Made by a program: the position numbers and the translations under genes. Shown here one piece after another: positions 9,611 to 19,491 of a stretch of 31,453 nucleotides of DNA. The stretch's first letter is position 1. The number at the start of each line of letters is the position of its first letter. This stretch comes from Byssochlamys sp. IMV 00236 (lineage: Eukaryota > Ascomycota > Eurotiomycetes > Eurotiales > Thermoascaceae), in NCBI GenBank assembly GCA_001931875.2, contig MSJH02000597.1:1-31453 (forward strand), written 5' to 3'. Under the pieces are notes generated by a model that had not been told where the DNA came from, did not search any database, and saw only the letters and a program-made list of their open reading frames with translations.

Positions 9611-10456
9611 TCTTTGGTCAAGGTAAGTTTTTTTTATAAACTTACTCAGCAAGGCGATGATTATGTGTCCAAGGATTTCTACGCAATCTCTTTCTATGAT
9701 GCTCAACACGCGTCCTGGACTGACAACGGTTGTTCGTTTCATCACTCAACTGGAGGCTTTCAGGCAGCCAAAAGGAGAGTTATGGACATTCGATTGGAAT
9801 CTTTACAGGGGGCTAGTAGTTAATTGGGAGCTAGTTATCTGAGATCACAGCTGTGACAGATTGTTGATTATGCTTCCTGCTGCCTGGCTGGCGCAAAGGG
9901 GTACATAAGCTAGTTAACAATTAACAAGGATCAGCTAATGCATACCCCAACGGTACGTCTGCTACTGCGGGTCTTTGCAGGTGCTCTGGTATTTAATCTT
10001 TGTTTTACGAAACAAGATGTAATCCATGAATGGGTAGTACGGTTTTATTGATTTGGTAGAAAATACTCAAATGTTGTCAGGTAAAAGAGAAACAATATAT
10101 AGATGTTATACAGTCAAATGTTCTGTTTGCAATGTAAATTCAATTTTCTTACTTTTTAAAAGCAAAATAGACAACATATTATAAGCAAATTATAAACATA
10201 TACAATGTATTACTATAAACTGTATGGCTGCTGATATAAAGCCCATAAATAATGGTAAGACATAAACAAAGGTATTGTTAAAAGCATATTTTATAAAATA
10301 TATGCCAATTTGAACTGTAGAATTCACGTATAAATCGAATTGTATAATATATTTTTCACTTGAACAACCTTCTGTTCCCCTTTCAAAAGAGCATTTTACA
10401 ACTGAGGGGAGTATTACTTTTTTTGGATTTTACAGTGCCTCTAGTATTACCCTAAA

Positions 10457-11257
10457 CTAAAACCTGGAAAGCAACTGTTAGTTGCCATTAACAAACTGAT
10501 CTTGGCGGGCATCGAAGGTCCTGTTGTTGTTGACATGTATGCTGAAGGTAAAGCAAACAATTTAAAATTTGTACATTTACTAGATTTTTTTAAAGGAGCG
10601 TAAGCTAGAGTATAATTGATGGGCCTTTGATTGAATGTAATGTGTAGAGTGAAACATTCCTATAATCTTAGTTTCCCTAGGAACAGAAATAATGACTTTC
10701 TCTCTGGTACACTCAGGGTCAAAAATATCGTATCTGTGCATTGGAATTCAGTTGTTTGGCCAAACAAAATTATGTCCTCTAGAACCCCTCCCAAGCCGTA
10801 ATCTCAAGAAAACGACACCAGAGGGTGTCAAAAAGCAAGACGTCCTTTGATTTCACTATAAACTATGGAAAGGGCCAAATTAGAATAACTGTTTGGAGCT
10901 GGCTCAACAAAATAATATCTTGCAAAGGCTTTTCAACTGTTGAAGGCATTCTTTCTCTTTTCTATCACTCAACCGAAAAGTGAATTTCAATTTTATCTCA
11001 TAATATCTTATTTACCTCTTATATCATTGAAGCATTTTCATATGGATATCATCTTCCCATATTTGCGTATTCGTATAAAAAGAATTGCAATAATAAACCG
11101 TAGAACTTTGTTGTCTTTTTTGTCACAGATGACCCTGTTTTCGAGAATAAAAGCTTCTTCAGAACATTTATCTACTACTACGCTTGTGAGAATGTCCCGC
11201 AAATCCTTCAAAGTCACTTAGCATCAAGCTATTGGATGTTTCGCTTACTTGCTTCGT
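10457..11257. other. degenerate repeat-derived DNA
   Basis: No intact gene. The piece 10738-10795 is a diverged copy of 11419-11462 (shared TGGAATYCAGTT then a CTAGA-centred end), so it is another fragment of the MITE family next door. A short coding-like stretch near 10476-10550 (KQLLVAINKLILAGIEGPVV) is open but unassigned. Confidence 0.45.
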
Positions 11258-11462
11258 GGGTATTGCTAGGGACACGCAAACTTATTTCCTTTTTGGACGG
11301 GACATACACTATTTCCAGGAAGAGATGTCGCGCTGACTTGTCGTTTTTTCGTATAAATTGTATTATAAAAACTGCAAAAATGCGACTTTACTTTCTGAAA
11401 AGACTGTACAATTGTGTAATTGGAATCCAGTTACACAATTCCGTGTCCCTAGAGTAATACCC
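11258..11462. mobile_element. ~205-bp MITE-like inverted-repeat element
   Basis: The left end GGGTATTGCTAGGGACACG (11258-11276) is the inverted partner of CGTGTCCCTAGAGTAATACC (11442-11461, followed by C), with one small indel. The interior is AT-rich and non-coding, and includes a TTGTGTAA...TTACACAA palindrome near 11412-11437. The GGGTATT ends resemble the GGG(C/T)AATACTA ends of the 1.6-kb element to the left, so the two may be related. No clear target-site duplication is visible. Confidence 0.45.
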
Positions 11463-11506
11463 TGTTTCGTCAATGTCTCCATTTCTAAGAACATATGCGT
11501 TTTACT

Positions 11507-11812
11507 TTACTTTTGGCAACAAGCCAAAAATTCCTCAATTGGATTGCGCTTAGGAGAATATGAAGGTAAATAAGTACAATGGTCAACTAGTCTTCTCATA
11601 CTTTTCAAGATACTATTCGAGTTTCTAGTATGGAACGCTTCCATGATACTCGGTAAAAAGAAAAGCCGAGTGGGACAACTAAATCTGACAGCTCTCATCA
11701 GAGCTGTCATTTTTAAAGAAACAAAAGCAGCATATCTGTGGCTAATATTCAAGTTAAAGACTACAAAATAACCAGTTATAAAGGTAAAGAACTTTCGACG
11801 GATCGCTATCAA
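11507..11812 (-). pseudogene. Tc1/mariner-type transposase relic (DDE domain C-terminal part)
   Basis: The minus-strand frame ends in CTYLPSYSPKRNPIEEFLAC, the conserved LPPYSP..NPIE block around the third catalytic residue of IS630/Tc1/mariner transposases. The preceding part (RLFFLPSIMEAFHTRNSNSI) is in the region expected for the second catalytic Asp (typically MDNA..H), but that motif is not intact. The N-terminal DNA-binding half is absent, and no start codon or full DDE set is present. It is a decayed copy; its terminal repeats cannot be assigned with confidence. Confidence 0.75.
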
Positions 11813-11984
11813 AACGATTACTAAGCGGAAACGTCTACCAGCATTAGTAATCCGTAGAGGCTATTAAGGCAATGGGTGTGCGTGTCCTTTATCATGCAGC
11901 TGCCACGACTTATGTCTCCGATTGTATATAAATACGTCTAATTTACATTATATTTCATCAGATTAATCTTTTTTTCATTCTTAA

Positions 11985-12795
11985 ATGTCTATATACGTTG
12001 TCACTGGAGCTTCCCGAGGTCTTGGTCTTGAATTCGTAAAGCAGCTCTCTGCAAAGGGCAACACAATATTTGCCTGTGCTCGTAATCCTGATCAGGCAGA
12101 AGAGCTAAAGAAGTTGGTTGACAATAAAAACGTCTATTCTATCAAACTCGATACAACAAATGAACAATCTTTAAAGGTAAGACGTGAAAAAGCGAGCATA
12201 GACAAATGTCTTAACCATTGTCGTACAAATAGAGCGCTGTTGATGAGATCTCCAAGCATGCTCCTAATGGTATTGACGTCTTGATCAACAATGCAGGCAT
12301 TTCCTTATCCTGGAAATCCATTAAGGAAACGTAAGCAACAAGTGCATTCATAATTTACTTTGTTATTGACTTTATAATAGGAACAAGGATGAATTAATAA
12401 AAACATTTGAAACCAACGTTGCTGGTGTTGTCGAGACTACAAATGCCTTCCTACCTTTGCTTCGTAAACGCGGTAAAGACCATACCAAGAAGATTGTGAA
12501 CATTTCATCTCTTCTCGGTTCTATCGGAGGCCTAGATATGCAAGAAGGAGCTGCCTATAGGATTTCTAAGGCTGCCTTGAATATGGTTACCAAGCTACAA
12601 TCACTTCAGCTCGCTGAAGAGAACTTTATTGTATATTCCGCTCATCCTGGCTGGGTGCAAACAGATATGGGTGGCGCTAATGCTCAAATTACACCAGATG
12701 TATCTATCAAGGGAATGCTATCTAAGCTTGAAAGCGCTACTTCAAAGGATAATGGTGGTTTCTTCGGCTATACAGGAGAACCAATTGTTTGGTAA
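11985..12795 (+). CDS. short-chain dehydrogenase/reductase (C-factor / sniffer-type carbonyl reductase)
   Basis: NAD(P)-dependent oxidoreductase of the classical SDR family, substrate unknown, probably cytosolic. Three exons: 11985-12176, 12233-12330, 12381-12795, 234 residues, normal for an SDR. It starts with strand one and the cofactor loop TGASRGLG (residues 7-14); then DVLINNAG (about 79-86), the catalytic Ser in VNISSLLGSIGG, the YRISK catalytic YxxxK motif, and HPGWVQTDMGG after it. The end GYTGEPIVW is typical of the C-factor-like subgroup. Introns are 56 and 50 nt and keep phase. It lies directly downstream of a transposon-rich stretch; its promoter must sit within about 170 bp of the mariner relic. 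Substrate cannot be told from sequence. Confidence 0.93.
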
Positions 12796-13026
12796 TTTAA
12801 ATAAAGCAAATGTGTATGCTTGAAGGGCACGCGTTTTTTAAAAACGGGCCGACTATTTTACAAGTATTGGTATCGATTGAACTTATAAGAGTATTTTTTT
12901 TTATTGATATTAACAAGTGAAATCAAAGATATAACAAGCCCACAGGTTGAAAAGTTAGTATTTAATCTATATGCGGCCCTGGCAATATCGGATCAATCAT
13001 CATAAAGGATTAGTTGATTATCAGCT

Positions 13027-14040
13027 GTGTTACTGAGTGTATTAAGGGAAAGATGCTTATATAAGGTTTATGAATAGAATTTGGCATTATAGCGGCCACC
13101 AAATCTTAATATAAGATCAATATAATGCTAAGACTTGTAATATAAAGTAAATAAAGGAGTTGTTAAGCAACTGATGCTTAATATATCAAATAAAATAAGA
13201 AAAGTTGTTGTAACCTGAAGTGATTGTTCTTAGTTATCGTTTATTTCAAAAAGTTTGTGAGTTATTTATACTAATTCAATGTTGATACTGTAATTTTGTA
13301 GGCCATGGATTTGTGGGTGTTGTAAAAGATAATAAAAATAGAAGTTTATGTGTTCGTAGTCTTTGTAAGACTTGGGGTTCGTAGCAAAAGTGTTTAAAAG
13401 GTAAAGTTATAATAAAGGTTCGATGTGTGACCACCAGATCGTGTAAAGTTGATCAGACTGAGCTGTACAAAGTAAAAGGAATAATAAAGAAGATAAAGAT
13501 GTTCCTGAATCCACTTGATTGGATTGTTCAGAAGTAAATAAAAGATAAAAATACAAAGAAAAGGCTGTGATTCAAATCGTAAGTGATTTATTGAATGATT
13601 TCTTGAAAAATGAAAAGGACGATGCCTTTTATACCTGTTAAAAATAAAGTTGGTCGATATAAGGTTCATTTGATTTAAAGTTCATTTCATTTATGGTTCA
13701 AACGTTAAATGGGCAAACCTTAATCTCGCAGTTCAAAAAGAATCAATTATGGTGTTACTGGGTGTTAATAAGGGGAAAAGTGTTAGTAGTAAGGTTAAAA
13801 GTAAGTTTTATAAATAGGATTTGTTATTGTAGTGACCACCAGATCTTTATATAAGATCAATATAGAGCAATATAATGCTAAGTCTTGAGTGATAAAGTAA
13901 AAAGATAAAATAAAGAAGTTATATAAGCAAAATGTTGCTTAAGATATAAGAAAAGTTATTGTGATCAGAAGATTAAGTCTTAAGATGTTGTTTATTTCGA
14001 GAATGATTTGGGGATATTTATACTATTTGGATAAGTAAAT
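13027..14040. repeat. three diverged AT-rich direct repeats beside the tRNA gene
   Basis: Copy A (about 13027-13275) and copy C (about 13752-14035) share TGTTACTG at their start, CCACCARATCTTNATATAAGA, TCAATATAATGCTAAG, a GTTRAAGAAGTT-like stretch, AAGAAAAGTTRTTGT and TTTATTTC. A third, partial copy B (about 13424-13500) shares GTGACCACCAGATC-type sequence and AAAGAAGATAAAG. Spacing between equivalent points is about 340 and 400 bp. They could be solo LTRs or degenerate tandem repeats; no protein-coding sequence is present between them. Confidence 0.55.
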
Positions 14041-14147
14041 ATGCAATATAAAATAAATGATAAATGATAAAAACTTGCATAAGACATGCAGAGTACAAGA
14101 AACCAAAAATGGCACAAGCGTTTAAACTTTTACCCGAAATCAAATTC

Positions 14148-14153
14148 AAAAAA
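14148..14153 (-). terminator. RNA polymerase III terminator of tRNA-Lys
   Basis: On the minus strand a run of six T starts 6 nt after the last base of the tRNA, the normal Pol III stop signal. Confidence 0.75.
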
Positions 14154-14158
14154 GATTA

Positions 14159-14230
14159 GCCCGACGGGGGGGTCGAACCCCCAACCTTGAGATTAAGAGT
14201 CTCACGCTCTACCGATTGAGCTAGCCGGGC
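14159..14230 (-). tRNA. tRNA-Lys (anticodon CUU)
   Basis: The minus strand folds into a complete 72-nt cloverleaf: acceptor GCCCGGC/GTCGGGC (one G-U pair), D stem GCTC/GAGC, anticodon stem TGAGA/TCTCA with loop CTCTTAA (anticodon CTT), and T arm GGGGG-TTCGACC-CCCCC. There is no intron. A- and B-box sequences are intact, so it should be functional. It is flanked on both sides by repeat-like DNA. Confidence 0.97.
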
Positions 14231-14272
14231 TCACTTGTTTTCACTGAATGCTAAGACTATTGTAGTCATAAA

Positions 14273-14302
14273 TATATCACGTGATTTGAGTCACGTGATA
14301 TA
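14273..14302. repeat. perfect 12-bp inverted repeat carrying two CACGTG boxes
   Basis: TATATCACGTGA - TTTGAG - TCACGTGATATA is a perfect inverted repeat with a 6-nt loop, 43 bp upstream of the tRNA-Lys gene (minus strand). Each arm contains the E-box/bHLH core CACGTG. A (TA)n microsatellite follows immediately (14299-14319). It may be a binding site or simply a hairpin-prone palindrome. Confidence 0.7.
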
Positions 14303-14319
14303 TATATATATATATATAT

Positions 14320-15357
14320 TATGTGTTAGTTAGTCTGATATATAATTTCGAAGTTCTTTACTATGCTATGGTATAAGGCTTTGTTAAAACATGTTTTTGC
14401 TTTTAACTATAAAGGAAATGATCAAGAATTAAGTGAAATGCAGCTGCTCAAAATTTGAAGCAAGATGTACTTGTGTTTCTCATCTCATAGAATATTCTTA
14501 TAAAACATAATTTAGCATTGCGAGATTTCAATATTGAGATCTCTACATGCAATACTATTATTTATATCTTCTAAGTTACACTGTAATAATGACTATCTAA
14601 GCAATTAGTATTTATAAGATCCATGATTGTAATTAGTAAAATATTTTGTTTAGTTTTATTATACATTACCGCCTTGTCTTTCGAATAATCACCACAGTGC
14701 CTTGCTAAGAACTTTACAATTTCGAAATACGGCTTCACCATATTGTTAACCCAATTTACAACGGATCAATCATATCACTATAACATAGTAGTGTAATAAT
14801 GTGAGATTTATTGAAGCTGTGCTTTATTTTTTATCTATTATGATTTACTTTTAATCTAATGTGATAGAGGAATGGAAGGTACACTTTATGCTCTACCATA
14901 AGATTATAAAGCATTATTGTCATTTATTTCACAAAAGGCATTAATTAGACAATTGACTTTACAGTTAAAACTTGCAAAAACTACATGCTGTTGCGCCAAG
15001 CCTTCTAGGAGGTTGTGCTTTCGAAAGTTTTACAGCAGATAATGTCAACAATGTCGCAAATTGTTGCTACATTGTCAAGTGCACTCGCATACAAAAGCCT
15101 AAAAAAGTAGCTAAAATTTATGATGCTATTATCTATCACAGAATTTATAGTTGTTACTCTTATATCAGTGTTTGGCCTTTTAACACAACTATGATATATT
15201 GATTCAACAAGGTCATCTAGGCATCTATGTCCCTAATCATTTTTCTGGTTCATATCTCACGAGCTGATTGGAATACTTTAGAGTTGGATAATGTTAAAGC
15301 ATCAAAGCAAAAAATACATAATTTTAGACATTAGCAATTATTTAGTTCTTTTACACT
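14320..15357. other. AT-rich intergenic region, no gene seen
   Basis: About 1 kb. A 76-codon open frame at 14972-15202 has no recognisable motif and no supporting splice pattern. It lies downstream of the minus-strand ASCC1-like gene and probably contains only 3' untranslated and spacer DNA. Confidence 0.5.
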
Positions 15358-16265
15358 TTATAGTAAAATATGCCCTTCACTTTCATATGTTCTGCCTGGC
15401 CCTGTCCGACCCATTTTCATAAAACAAACCTTATCCAACACAACTTGCCCAAAGTTGATCTCTTTATGCTCTTGAAGAATCGACCTAGCATCAAAGGGCT
15501 GTCTGACCTTTCCTTTACAATGACTTGTATTTACAAGTGTTGCATGTAGCTGGTATCATTTCAGTCATAGTTTTGTCCGTTTGCTTATTTGATTACCTTT
15601 AATGGCCTCTTTTCCATTTTCATAAACCCTCCATCTATCATTTTTTCAATAACTGCCTTACACAATTTAACGAGCAGCTGTGTCTCATCTTGCGGCTCAA
15701 TATACAATACATGCGCTTCAGCTATCTTGCTTTATAAGCGACTTTTTTCATTTTAAAATACCTTTAACTAACCTGGGTTAGGTTGCATAATAGCTAGTTT
15801 TTGTAACCTCACGCTCAAAGGGCTGTTCTCAAGCACTTGATGAGCAACAGTTGAGCATTCCTCTTTAAAGTATTTAACAGCTCGATCAATCTCTTCTCGA
15901 TCCAGGAGAGACATAACTCCCAACGTAATGTGAAAGTTGGCAGGTAATACAAGTGCGTCCGGATTGACTATCGTGTCTATCTTCCTATAGAATGCTTCAA
16001 TCTGTTGCTTGACGCCCGTGATAGGTATCGATAGGAAATGGGTTGGCCGCATTCGCTGTTGTGCTTGTTGCAACGTGCGATCGATTGCCAGTTTAGCCTT
16101 TTCAATACTCTCCTTATCAGGGCCGCTCACTATCACTTGGTCCTTGCCTCTTTGAACCCTAACATGCGTGCCTGTTTCCTCTGTCAGTTGCTTCAGTCTG
16201 CTACCCTTTTTCCCAATCAAAAGACCATGAAGTGATTTCTTTACAGCATAGCTTTCGGTAATCAT
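15358..16265 (-). CDS. ASCC1: ASCC1-like protein: KH domain plus 2H phosphodiesterase (AKAP7-NLS) domain
   Basis: Homologue of activating signal cointegrator 1 complex subunit 1, a nuclear RNA-binding protein linked in animals to alkylation repair and transcription. From ATG 16265 the exons are 16265-15773, 15721-15597 and 15549-15358 (269 residues). Visible: the KH core SLHGLLIGKKGSRLKQLTEE with its GKKG loop, THFLSIPI opening the 2H domain, the first HxT motif in NFHITLGV, HVLYIEPQDETQLLVKLC, and the second HxT in LHATLVNTS. The start is uncertain: an upstream exon (16585-16372, open from an ATG) joins in frame through a 35-nt intron to give 364 residues, close to human ASCC1, but that exon overlaps antisense LINE sequence. 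The core is secure; the N-terminus is not. Confidence 0.85.
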
Positions 16266-16560
16266 GTTTTGATGACTTTTACAATTATTATTACTATTAT
16301 TAATAGTGGTGCTAATATACTGCAAGCGATGCTTCACTATACCCTTCAGTAATAGTTTTATTTATAAAGACCTTTGTTGCTCGATAGCTTGTTGTTTGCC
16401 TTGTATTTTTCTCCATGCGAAATATTAAAGACATTGCGAAAAATAACTGTATGCGATTTGAACGATGAAATAGGCAAGTGGTAACAGCAGTCACAAAAGG
16501 TCCCTTTTTCTACAAAGCCTGACAAAACACTTGTTTTGGAGTATCGCCACTCATCCAACG

Positions 16561-17076
16561 CTTCCTGCCAAAAGATGGTAAGCATTCTGGTCCTCTTCTC
16601 TTACAGTACAAAGTCGTAATATATGGTTTCGTTTATTATACTCAAAGATACCGAGCCGTTCTACCCTCTACCAGCTTCTACCTACTGTTTTCGACTCGGA
16701 CAAATGCGTTCTTTGTCTTTCGTCGGTGGAAGACATACATCACTTCGTCTTTAACTGCCCTAACAAGCAATTCATCTGGAAAACAATATAGGAACAACAT
16801 TTTAATTCATCTTTTTCAGTTCCAGCCTTATCCCGAGCGCTATTCTACTTTCAATTTCCACAACTCAAAAAACAGTATGATCCACCTGTGCCCGTTATCT
16901 TAGGTCATGCCCTTGCTTCTGTTTGGCGGCACCATTGGGCTATGGTCTTTGATCATCAACTTTTTAGCTCTGTGAAGATACGGCGTGATGTTCAACGTCG
17001 TGTTCAAGGATCTATTCAAGAAGCACTACTGATCTCACGTGTCTCCCCGCTCCCACTCCCTCATATTATTCTTTAA
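16561..17076 (+). pseudogene. 3' fragment of a non-LTR retrotransposon (LINE): RT zinc-binding domain and tail
   Basis: On the plus strand the frame reads PTLPAKRW, stop, AFWSSSLTVQSRNIWFRLLY, SKIPSRSTLYQLLPTVFDSD, then the zinc-binding motif CVLC-x8-HHFVFNC, and continues to TAA 17074-17076. This is the C-terminal zf-RVT region of LINE ORF2. Only two stops interrupt it: TAA at 16579-16581 and TAG at 16789-16791 (where a Trp codon would fit). It is 5'-truncated, as usual for LINEs; the left boundary is unclear and may extend to about 16500. It lies antisense to the 5' end of the ASCC1-like gene. Confidence 0.75.
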
Positions 17077-17113
17077 GCCTTTTGCTATCACAACTGCTAG
17101 CTGCCCACATAGC

Positions 17114-17139
17114 TATATATATATATATATATATATATT
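17114..17139. repeat. (TA)n microsatellite at the LINE 3' end
   Basis: About 13 TA units directly after the LINE coding end, followed by an A-rich stretch (17160-17196). Simple-repeat tails are common at LINE 3' ends, so this may mark the insertion boundary. Confidence 0.7.
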
Positions 17140-17359
17140 AACTTAAACCACTAAACCCTAAAAAACATCAACAAAATCATAAAAATCAAAAACAATGTAG
17201 TGGCTATTTTATAGTTCTTAATAAACCCCGAGTTGCCTTTGGTGCTCCTTACAAAAAAAATTGTTTTAGAGTACTTTGTGACAGAAAATTATTTACTCTT
17301 ATTATCGATAAACATATACTGAAAAATGAAAGCAAAGAGCTCAGTAAAAGCACACAAAT

Positions 17360-17810
17360 ATGTGCATAATTGACGAATTTGTGACCTCACAAACTTGTCT
17401 GTGTCGATTTTTAAAGCTTAACCACCTTATACAAATAAAAATCGAAAAGGAAGACAAATCGGTTTCAAGAGGAAAGGCACCCTTTTATGTAGATGTTCAA
17501 AATATGTCATGGTCAAGAACAACAAAGCATAGAAACTTAGAGATTCTCTCTCTGCCTTAGCAATTGACATTTATGGACTATACAAGCTCTTTCTATATTC
17601 TCGCCTAGTATCAGTTACTTCAATGATGATTTTATTTGCTGAACACAAGAGAATGGCAGAAATTATTACCTTGAGCTCATGACTGCTTTTTTTGGTTGGA
17701 TACTTAGAATTTTTGAAGATCAAAAGGCTACCAGAGCTGCGGTTCAGTGTAATTACTGACCATAGGCCTTGCTGCAGTAGACTCTTATCAAGTATAAATA
17801 TCTCTATCAT
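17360..17810 (+). pseudogene. decayed coding sequence, unassigned
   Basis: Coding-like blocks in shifted frames: SVSRGKAPFYVDVQNMSWSR up to a stop at 17558-17560, then, in another frame, AIDIYGLYKLFLYSRLVS, LFAEHKRMAEIITL and, past a TGA, LEFLKIKRLPELRFSVITDH. The pieces are in order and on one strand, with at least one frameshift and one stop. I believe this is a dead copy of a repetitive, lineage-specific gene or transposon protein, but I cannot name it. Confidence 0.35.
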
Positions 17811-17950
17811 CACATAAGTAAACAATATCGAATTGTTTTTCTAGTTAACTTTGATTCTTTCCTGACTCTTTCTTCTGACTTTAAACTAAGTAATATATTT
17901 TCTTGCTTTTCTTGCCTCCGTGAGTTTTTTCTTTTTTAAAAGTGCTAGAA

Positions 17951-19459
17951 ATGACAAACGTTTGTTCAACTGAAGGTTGTGAAAAGCCTGCTACTCTTCA
18001 ATGTCCTACTTGTATCAAGTTAAAGATTGAGGGTTCCCTGTTTTGCTCTCAGGATTGCTTTAAAAAGAACTGGGTATACAATATATAACCAACAACTTGT
18101 TCTTGGGATATTCACATAAATGATAGGCTCAGCATAAGCTTGTTCACAAGGCAAAGATTGAAAGTAATACAAGATACGTAGAATTGGACAAAGCTAACAG
18201 TTGCTTAGGCGAACCTCACGACCCTTTCCCTAATTATAGATACACAGGTGAACTTCGTGCGGTCTACCCTCTTTCTCCTATGCGTCAAGTGCCCAAAGAA
18301 ATAATGCGCCGTAAGACATTTTGAAGAGAGAGAGAGAAAAAAAAATAGCAGCTTATGTGTCATTATATAGCTGATTATGCTGAAACAAGTATACCTGTCT
18401 CTGAACAACGCACTAGGTCAATTATGAGAGTATTGAATCCGGAAGAAATTGAAGCGATGCGTAAAGTGTGCCAGGTAATTTTTTTTCTTTTACTTGAATA
18501 AGCATAATAGGGGAAGCTAATTTGTGGGACTATTTGCTGATAGATTGCTCGTGAAGTCTTGGATACTGGTGCTGCCGCAGTTCGCCCTGGTATCACAACA
18601 GACGAAATTGGTAAAGAAAATGACTTGATAAAATGAACGTCTTTTTGACAGTCTCATATAGATGAAATTATCCATAATGCAACAATTGAGCGTGGTGCTT
18701 ACCCTTCTCCTTTGAACTATTACCAATTTCCTAAATCCGTTTGCACGTATGGTATATGAAATAGTTTATGAATAATGAGCAAACAGAATAACATGTGTGT
18801 GATATTGTTTAGATCTGTCAATGAGGTCATTTGTCATGGTATCCCAGACAAACGTCCATTGAAGGATGGTGATATAGTCAACTTGGACGTATCATGTTAC
18901 TATAATGGTTTTCATGCTGACTTGAACGAAACTTACTTGGTTGGCAATGTTGATGAAAGAGGCAAACAGTTGGTGCAATGTGCTAGAGAATGTTTGGAAA
19001 AGGCGATCGCAATAGGTAGCCAAAGCAATAGATTATACCATCCTGCATGCTAATAAGTTATACAGCTAAACCTGGTGTTCGATACCGTGATTTTGGCAAG
19101 GTCATTGAAGAGCATGCCAAAAAGAATGGATTCTCTGTTGTCCGAAGTTTTTGTGGACATGGTATTAACCAACTTTTCCATTGTGCTCCTGATGTACCTC
19201 ACTATGCCAGTAAGTATATTCTGTATTTTTAACAAGAATAATATTCATATCTTTTGTAGACAATAAGGCTATTGGCGTATTGAAACCCGGTCATTGTTTT
19301 ACAATTGAACCCATGATCTGTGAAGGCCACTGGAGAGATGAACTTTGGCCTGATAACTGGACAGCTGTCACATGTGATGGCAAGCGTTCTGCTCAGTTTG
19401 AACAAACTTTACTAGTGACAGAAACAGGTGTTGAAATATTAACGCAAAAAAGAAATTGA
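17951..19459 (+). CDS. MAP1: methionine aminopeptidase 1 (cytosolic, type I)
   Basis: Removes the initiator methionine from nascent proteins at the ribosome; dinuclear metallopeptidase. Eight exons: 17951-18073, 18127-18310, 18371-18474, 18544-18610, 18662-18746, 18813-19015, 19066-19209, 19260-19459, giving 369 residues, typical for eukaryotic MetAP1. The N-terminal zinc finger (C-x4-C-x8-C-x2-C...C-x3-C, residues about 5-40) is the ribosome-association domain. Then [38 protein letters not shown], metal ligands D (VNLDVSCY) and D (FHADLNET), H in [13 protein letters not shown] in [11 protein letters not shown] and E in [12 protein letters not shown]: all five ligands are present. Introns are 50-69 nt. 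The assignment is firm; the symbol follows yeast usage. Confidence 0.95.
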
Positions 19460-19491
19460 CGTTTATAGAATTGCCTATAAAGAAAGTTATC

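Larger units (their letters stand above)
8820..10456. mobile_element. 1.6-kb DNA transposon-like element with ~50-bp terminal inverted repeats
   Basis: The left end (8820-8882) and the reverse complement of the right end (about 10404-10456) align over about 50 bp: TTAGGGCAATACTACGGGCA versus TTAGGGTAATACTAGAGGCA, then CTGCAAAATCCTAAAAAGGT versus CTGTAAAATCCAAAAAAAGT. The left copy has an extra 13-nt tandem duplication (GGGCATTGCAAAA/GGGCACTGCAAAA). If the ends are GGG...CCC, each is flanked by TA (8821-8822 and 10453-10454), as expected for Tc1/mariner-type insertion. The interior is AT-rich; I found no recognisable transposase. It carries an open frame just inside the left repeat, a promoter-like block near 9519 and a short open frame at 9611-9823. 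It is probably a non-autonomous or captured-cargo derivative. Confidence 0.6.

Noticed and set aside
9611..9842. Two overlapping open frames after the promoter-like block
   Set aside because: Both are short, conflict with each other and match nothing I recognise; mentioned only inside the mobile element.
14972..15202. 76-codon open frame without a recognisable domain
   Set aside because: It starts with a non-ATG codon, and its composition follows the AT-rich background; no splice or family evidence.
17151..17165. TAAACCCTAAAA as a telomere-like repeat
   Set aside because: A single CCCTAA unit within an A-rich LINE tail, not an array.
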